A DNA stretch of 11,180 nt, from the NCBI GenBank assembly GCA_043802925.1, contig JAZDKP010000055.1, forward strand, positions 1 through 11,180, read 5' to 3'. Of the stretch, positions 7,796-11,180 are shown one piece after another. The position numbers and the translations under genes were made by a program. Numbering within the stretch: position 1 is the first letter of the stretch; every line of letters begins with the position of its first letter. Source of the stretch: JAZDKP01 sp043802925 (GTDB taxonomy: Bacteria; Fibrobacterota; OXYB2-FULL-49-7; JAEUSG01). A model generated the notes under the pieces. It did no database searches and was not told where the DNA came from. It was given only the letters and a program-made list of their open reading frames with translations.

Positions 7796-8614
7796 TTACC
7801 AGGCCGTCCAGCCGCCGTCCACGACCAGATTTGCGCCGGTCATGTACGAGGATGCATCAGAGGCCAGAAAAACCACGGGGCCGTTCATTTCCATTGGTTT
7901 GGCCATCCGTCCGATAGGAATCCGGCTGCAGTATTCGCGGAGAAAAGTATCGTCCTGGTTGTTGAAAATGCCGGCCGGGCTCAGCGTGTTGACCCGGACC
8001 CCTTTCCGGCCCCAATAAGTGGCCAGGTAGCGTGTCAGGTTATACAGCGATGATTTGCTGACGCTGTAAGCCGCGGGTTTGTACCATTCGGCCCCGTCTT
8101 TCCGTTTGTACTCGTAAATCTGCTGGTTGGGGGAGACCATGCCGTAGATGGAGGCGATATTGATAATGCTACCCCGGCCAAGCTTGGCCATGTCACCGCC
8201 AAAAACCTGGCAGCATTGGAAAACACCCTTGACATTGACATCCAGAATTCGGGACAGCGAGTTGCCGTCGTAGCTTTCGAAAGGGCCGTTTTCAGAAGCC
8301 GGCGCAGAGGGAGGCGAATCAATGGCCGCGTTGTTGACCAGGATGGCGGGCACGCCCATGCTCTGGGAAATCTGCTCAAGCGCCTTGTCGAGTTCGGCAC
8401 GGTTCCGGACATCCGCTGTAAACTTCCGGATGCGCCCGGCTTCAAGAAACGTCTTGAAGGCCGGGAGAATATCCGCTTTTGAGTCGCAGACATCGACGAT
8501 GGCGACATTCGCGCCATGCTCAGCCAGGGCAACGGAGAATTGCTGCCCGAGCTGTCCGGTCCCGCCGGTGACCACCGCAAGTCTTCCGGACAAATCGAAG
8601 AGGCTGCCTTGCAT
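7796..8614 (-). CDS. Short-chain dehydrogenase/reductase, PtmA-like
   Basis: A 272-residue classical SDR. The Rossmann motif TGGTGQLG occupies 16-23, NNAA 94-97, the catalytic Ser is in NIASIYG (S155), and the YxxxK pair is Tyr183/Lys187. The C-terminus VVFLASDASSYMTGANLVVDGGW is standard. The SIYG block and the NNQ loop (218-220) resemble PtmA-type SDRs found in flagellin-glycan and legionaminic-type loci. That likeness is by eye only. The same frame stays open upstream to 8902, but ATG 8614 is the right start. It has AGAGGA at 5-nt spacing, it overlaps the phosphatase stop as TAATG, and the SDR fold begins immediately after it. It probably oxidises or reduces a sugar hydroxyl or ketone with NAD(P)(H); the substrate is unknown. 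Confidence 0.92.
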   Translation of the reverse strand: MQGSLFDLSGRLAVVTGGTGQLGQQFSVALAEHGANVAIVDVCDSKADILPAFKTFLEAGRIRKFTADVRNRAELDKALEQISQSMGVPAILVNNAAIDSPPSAPASENGPFESYDGNSLSRILDVNVKGVFQCCQVFGGDMAKLGRGSIINIASIYGMVSPNQQIYEYKRKDGAEWYKPAAYSVSKSSLYNLTRYLATYWGRKGVRVNTLSPAGIFNNQDDTFLREYCSRIPIGRMAKPMEMNGPVVFLASDASSYMTGANLVVDGGWTAW

Positions 8615-9150
8615 TATTGTCCTCTTTTCTTTAACGGTTTCTGCTTTGCATCCGCAACCATGTCGCAGAACTCCCTGACCGCGCCGAATCCGCCGGGCCG
8701 TTTTAAATGGACACGTGCGACGCGTTTGACCTCGGGGTAGGCATCCGCCACGCAGACCGGGCAACCGACTTGCATGAGGCAGGGAAGGTCGTTGATGTCG
8801 TTCCCAACAAAGGCCGTGTCGGACAAGGCTATTCCAAGGTCGCGCAAAATATTTTTCAGCGTTGTCAGTTTGTCGTCCAGGCCGCGGTGGCAGTCGATGC
8901 ACAGTTTTTTGGCGCGGACCGAAACAACCGGGTTTTTTTCGGTGGAAAGGATGACCATGGGAACGCCCAGTTTGCGCAGGCGGCTCAGTCCCAGGCCGTC
9001 ACTCCGGCAACAAAGAACGGCTTCGGAGCCGTTATCCGAAACAAGGACTTGATTGGTCGTGAAGACCCCGTCAAAATCAAAGGCAATGAACTTCAGCCCT
9101 TTCAAGTCAACGGACTTTTTCCCCACATGTTTTGCGGACTTTTTCACCAT
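8614..9150 (-). CDS. KdsC-like HAD phosphatase, probable nonulosonate-9-phosphate phosphatase
   Basis: A 178-residue C0-type HAD phosphatase of the KdsC/YrbI group. Motif I is FDFDGVFT with nucleophile Asp25 and Asp27, motif II is VILSTEKN (66-73), the conserved Lys is in LDDKLTTL (Lys94), and motif IV is VGNDINDLPCL (115-125). The segment LVSDNGSEAVLCCRSDGLGL resembles the phosphatase-like domain fused to animal CMP-sialate synthetases and stand-alone Kdn-9-phosphate phosphatases. With the synthase gene only 3 bp upstream and neuA in the operon, the likely role is dephosphorylation of the synthase product before CMP activation. Kdo-8-phosphate phosphatase is the main alternative, disfavoured because no KdsA or KdsD is here. 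ATG 9150 has only a weak ribosome site, so translation probably depends on the upstream gene. Both termini are Lys-rich. Confidence 0.88.
   Translation of the reverse strand: MVKKSAKHVGKKSVDLKGLKFIAFDFDGVFTTNQVLVSDNGSEAVLCCRSDGLGLSRLRKLGVPMVILSTEKNPVVSVRAKKLCIDCHRGLDDKLTTLKNILRDLGIALSDTAFVGNDINDLPCLMQVGCPVCVADAYPEVKRVARVHLKRPGGFGAVREFCDMVADAKQKPLKKRGQ
8620..8625 (-). promoter_or_regulatory. Ribosome binding site that fixes the SDR start
   Basis: AGAGGA lies 5 nt before ATG 8614, encoded within the last codons of the phosphatase gene whose TAA shares a base with this ATG. It supports the 272-residue SDR over a longer reading of the same frame. Confidence 0.7.
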
Positions 9151-9153
9151 GGC

Positions 9154-10200
9154 TTATTTCAGAATATCCAGGGTAAGTTTTGTTTCTTCTTTCACGTCGA
9201 CCTTCAAGCGTCGATTCACAATCGTATCTAATTCATAAGGCGGTAGTCCGCCGCCCGGGGTTTTAATGCAGATATCTTTTTCGGTGAGAACCGTTCCCGC
9301 GGACATGGCCTTGACGGTGTACAGGCTTTTGCCCATTTTGGCCCTGGCATCGCTTTCAAAATCACGGACGCTTTTAGAACCATCTCCCATGGCCTGGTCA
9401 ATTCGATGGAGATCACGCACCTGTTTGCGCATGCCCTCGGGTTCGAGCGAGAACTTATGGTCCGTTCCCTTCCAGGCATGGTTCATGGTGAAATGCTTTT
9501 CCATGACGGTTGCGCCCAGCATATACGCGGCAATGCAGGCAAGGATTCCATTGTCGTGGCCGGAGTAGCCGATGATGGCATCCGGAAAAAGCTTTTGAAA
9601 TGTCTTGATGGCTGCCAGGTTGAGGTCTTTATAATCAGTGGGGTATCCCGCGGTGCAGTGCAGCAGGATGATTTTATCGTTGATGGGATGGATGGCATCG
9701 TAGGCGATTTTAATCTCGTCGATGGTTGCCGCACCTGTTGAAATGAACATGGGTTTGCCGGTTTTGGCGATGTACTTGAGCAACGGTGTGTTGGTGATAT
9801 CCGCTGACGCCGTTTTATAAGAGGTGACCTTCAGGCGTTCAAGAAAATCGACACTGGGAACGTCGAAGGCCGTTGACATGAATTCAACGTTGTTTTTTTC
9901 GCAGCAGGCCATCAGTTCCCGGTATTCTTTTTCGCCGAACTCCAGGGCTTCGCGGTGCGCGCCGTAGGTGTCGCCGTAGCTGTTTTCGTTGTCATAGGGC
10001 CGGTCGTAATAGGCTTTTGTGAACAGGTTTTTATTGTCCCGTTTCTGGAACTTGACGCAATTAACACCGCATTCAACCGCGGTTTTAATCATCTTCAGCG
10101 CGGTCTCCAGGCTGCCCTGGTGGTTGTGGCCTATTTCGGCAATCATATAGGCCGATCCTGACTGGGCTACCGTGCTGCGACCGAATTTTATTGTCTTCAT
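9154..10200 (-). CDS. neuB: NeuB-family nonulosonate synthase with C-terminal SAF domain
   Basis: A 348-residue PEP-condensing synthase. It would join PEP to a six-carbon sugar (or its 6-phosphate), giving a 2-keto-3-deoxy acid. Domain 1 is the TIM barrel: AEIGHNHQG (21-29), VKFQK (49-53), STAFD (109-113), SYKTASAD (127-134), HCTAGYPT (181-188), GYSGH with His215, and MEKHFT with His236. The two His residues fall at the positions recalled as metal ligands in Neisseria NeuB. Domain 2, from about 285 to the end, is an antifreeze-like SAF domain (GTVLTEKDI, KTPGGGLPPYEL). YDRPY...YGDTYGAHREALEF (65-88) and WKGTDHKFSLEP (243-254) resemble animal sialate-9-phosphate synthases more than the NeuB/LegI/PseI types, arguing for a phosphorylated substrate. 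ATG 10200 overlaps the acyltransferase stop (ATGA) and has AGGAGG at 4-nt spacing. Confidence 0.93.
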   Translation of the reverse strand: MKTIKFGRSTVAQSGSAYMIAEIGHNHQGSLETALKMIKTAVECGVNCVKFQKRDNKNLFTKAYYDRPYDNENSYGDTYGAHREALEFGEKEYRELMACCEKNNVEFMSTAFDVPSVDFLERLKVTSYKTASADITNTPLLKYIAKTGKPMFISTGAATIDEIKIAYDAIHPINDKIILLHCTAGYPTDYKDLNLAAIKTFQKLFPDAIIGYSGHDNGILACIAAYMLGATVMEKHFTMNHAWKGTDHKFSLEPEGMRKQVRDLHRIDQAMGDGSKSVRDFESDARAKMGKSLYTVKAMSAGTVLTEKDICIKTPGGGLPPYELDTIVNRRLKVDVKEETKLTLDILK

Positions 10201-10766
10201 TGTTCCTCCTCGTTTATGACCTTGATGATTTTTGCAGGGTTTCCGCCAACCACCGCGTTATCGGGGACGTCTTTTGTCACCAATGCATTGGCTGCCACGA
10301 TGGCGTTCTTTCCGATGGTTATACCGGGCAGGATAACCGCACCGATGCCGATCCAGCATCCTGACTTTAAGTGAACCTTGCCCTTGAAACTGTCACCCTG
10401 GGTTCGGATGGGTTTGTCGGTTTGTGTAAAATTGTGATCCGCATCGCTGATATAGACCCGGTCCGCGACAAGAACATGGTCTTCGAGAATGACGTTGTTC
10501 CAGGCGTTGATTTGCACACTGTTCCCGATATAGGTGTTGTCACCGATGATCAGCGAGGGTCTTTGCGGATCGTTGTTATCCAATACGTTCAACCAGGCGT
10601 GCTTTTTAATGATGACATGGTTGCCGATGGAAATTTTTGCTGCGTTGGACACGGTAGCCGGCGGATTTATCCTGGACTCTTTTCCAAATTTATAAAAGTC
10701 ATGCTTTATCAGCATGGTAAACAGATTCGTTTTAAAGGAAAGGAATGCGTTATAAAGTTTCAGCAT
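10197..10766 (-). CDS. Hexapeptide-repeat (left-handed beta-helix) acyltransferase
   Basis: A 189-residue acyltransferase of the maltose/xenobiotic O-acetyltransferase-like group. Isoleucine-patch hexapeptide repeats run from about residue 45 to 165 (for example ISIGNHVIIKKHAW, LIIGDNTYIGNSVQI, WIGIGAVILPGITIGKNAIV). The ISDADHNF loop with the likely catalytic His111 is present, as is the usual ending VVGGNPAKII (172-181). It would move an acetyl or other acyl group from CoA to a sugar hydroxyl or amine. As the first gene of the operon it overlaps neuB by 4 bp (ATGA). The start at ATG 10766 has no clear ribosome site; an in-frame ATG at 10715 is an alternative, giving 172 residues. Residues 1-30 are outside the repeat fold. 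Whether it modifies the nonulosonate precursor or the finished glycan is unknown. Confidence 0.9.
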   Translation of the reverse strand: MLKLYNAFLSFKTNLFTMLIKHDFYKFGKESRINPPATVSNAAKISIGNHVIIKKHAWLNVLDNNDPQRPSLIIGDNTYIGNSVQINAWNNVILEDHVLVADRVYISDADHNFTQTDKPIRTQGDSFKGKVHLKSGCWIGIGAVILPGITIGKNAIVAANALVTKDVPDNAVVGGNPAKIIKVINEEEQ

Positions 10767-10784
10767 ACAAAATTAGTATTGTTT

Positions 10785-10806
10785 CCGGAATAATTAAGGT
10801 TTCCGG
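10785..10806. repeat. Short dyad CCGGAA-N10-TTCCGG in the operon leader
   Basis: A perfect 6-bp inverted repeat with a 10-nt AT-rich spacer sits between the candidate promoter and the first gene; TTTCCGG also recurs as a direct repeat 18 bp apart. It could be an operator half-site pair or a small leader hairpin. There is no T-run placed to make it a terminator. It is short enough to be chance. Confidence 0.3.
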
Positions 10807-10832
10807 TTTTCCAGCAACGGCTTGGGCTTATG

Positions 10833-10860
10833 ATTATTCTCACGGATGGTTGTTTTACAA
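10833..10860 (-). promoter_or_regulatory. Candidate sigma70-like promoter for the operon
   Basis: On the minus strand TTGTAA (10860-10855) is followed after 16 nt by AATAAT (10838-10833), about 67 nt before the acyltransferase ATG. The -10 box matches 5 of 6 consensus bases and the -35 box 4 of 6, in an AT-rich stretch. Such matches are common by chance in AT-rich DNA, and the real promoter may lie elsewhere or to the right of the window. Confidence 0.22.
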
Positions 10861-11180
10861 ATTTAGGACTGACAACACGTTATGGAAAAATATTCATCCT
10901 AAAAAGTGGAAATCAAGGAAAATAGCGTCCTTTCGCATCATGTTTTCAATCGTTCCTGCCTTCGGGACAACAAGACTGACGGCGTGTTGACAACAGCCGG
11001 AGCGCCGACAGCCGTTGATGCTTTGTCGGTGCTAGAGGCTCTGCGCAATTCTTCGACTGCCGCGACATCGGCCCCTACGGCCGGGATAGCCTTTGATGTG
11101 AAATCGACCTGCCCCCCCCCACTCCGGGAGCATGCCTACCAGTCGTTTGGAGCAAGGCGGGTCAGCTAACCAGATGGCCT

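Larger units (their letters stand above)
10767..11180. other. Non-coding leader and compositionally distinct right edge
   Basis: No confident gene lies in these 414 bp. From 10767 to about 10975 the DNA is AT-rich (roughly 32-47% G+C per 60-bp line) and looks like an upstream regulatory region. From about 10981 to the edge it rises abruptly to about 62-65% G+C. The GC-rich part contains a C9 run at 11112-11120. A minus-strand frame is open from the edge to a TAG at 11032. Its first residues include PCSKRLVGMLPEW, which faintly recalls a segment of integrase-core (DDE) transposases, and the rest does not match. No tRNA, CRISPR array or clear terminal inverted repeat was seen. Plus-strand frames here show no recognisable domain. 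Confidence 0.45.

Noticed and set aside
8615..8902. Upstream in-frame extension of the SDR, which would give a 368-residue protein.
   Set aside because: The extension lies entirely inside the phosphatase gene in another frame and encodes Arg/Cys/Pro-rich sequence without fold signals. ATG 8614 has a good ribosome site and the Rossmann motif follows directly.
8614..10200. Assignment of the synthase and phosphatase pair to the Kdo pathway (KdsA/KdsC).
   Set aside because: The synthase has NeuB-type motifs and a C-terminal SAF domain that KdsA lacks, and the cytidylyltransferase is NeuA-like. Only the phosphatase is KdsC-like, as expected for Kdn/sialate-9-P phosphatases too.
10745..11169. Plus-strand open frames of 81 and 87 codons in the leader region.
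   Set aside because: One starts inside the acyltransferase gene. The other becomes a low-complexity Ser/Thr/Ala-rich translation and crosses the C9 run. Neither has a domain or a convincing start.
1..11180. CRISPR arrays, tRNA or rRNA genes, and rho-independent terminators between the genes.
   Set aside because: No regularly spaced repeats, tRNA-like cloverleaf arms or GC-hairpin-plus-T-run were seen. Gaps between genes are too short to hold them.

Overview
The window carries part of a surface-glycan (O-antigen, capsule or glycoprotein-sugar) biosynthesis locus from a bacterium, probably Gram-negative. The phylum cannot be fixed from the sequence. All ten recognisable genes lie on the minus strand and are packed head to tail. 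Gaps are 28 bp or less and there are four start/stop overlaps, so they read as one operon transcribed from the right side of the window leftwards. The last gene, a flippase, runs off the left edge.

In transcription order the genes are: a hexapeptide-repeat acyltransferase (10766-10197); a NeuB-type nonulosonate synthase (10200-9154); a KdsC-like HAD phosphatase (9150-8614); a PtmA-like short-chain dehydrogenase (8614-7796); an NAD(P)-dependent aldehyde dehydrogenase (7769-6297); a full-length transketolase-family enzyme (6268-4355); a CMP-nonulosonate cytidylyltransferase of the NeuA family (4358-3609, TTG start); an FkbM-family methyltransferase (3621-2776); a capsule-synthesis-type putative glycosyltransferase (2757-1318, GTG start); and a Wzx-like flippase (1308 to beyond position 1).

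The core chemistry is clear. A PEP-dependent aldol condensation makes a nine-carbon (or similar) 2-keto-3-deoxy acid, the HAD enzyme probably removes a phosphate, and NeuA activates the product with CMP. The synthase resembles the animal/Kdn type that uses a 6-phosphosugar, and a separate phosphatase sits directly beside it. Together these suggest the phosphorylated route (sugar-6-P to NulO-9-P to NulO to CMP-NulO). No NeuC epimerase or Leg/Pse aminotransferase is present, so the substrate could be mannose-6-P (giving Kdn) or something made elsewhere.

The unusual part is the trio between phosphatase and cytidylyltransferase: SDR, aldehyde dehydrogenase and transketolase. These are not part of the textbook Neu, Leg, Pse or Kdn pathways. 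They suggest an altered carbon skeleton, an oxidised derivative, or an unusual acyl substituent. The acyltransferase and FkbM methyltransferase would decorate the sugar or glycan, the capsule-type transferase could transfer it, and the flippase would export the lipid-linked product.

The right end (10767-11180) has no confident gene. It consists of an AT-rich leader, where the operon promoter probably lies, followed by an abrupt step to about 62-65% G+C from roughly 10980 to the edge. That GC-rich piece contains a C9 run and a short minus-strand reading frame with faint transposase-like character.
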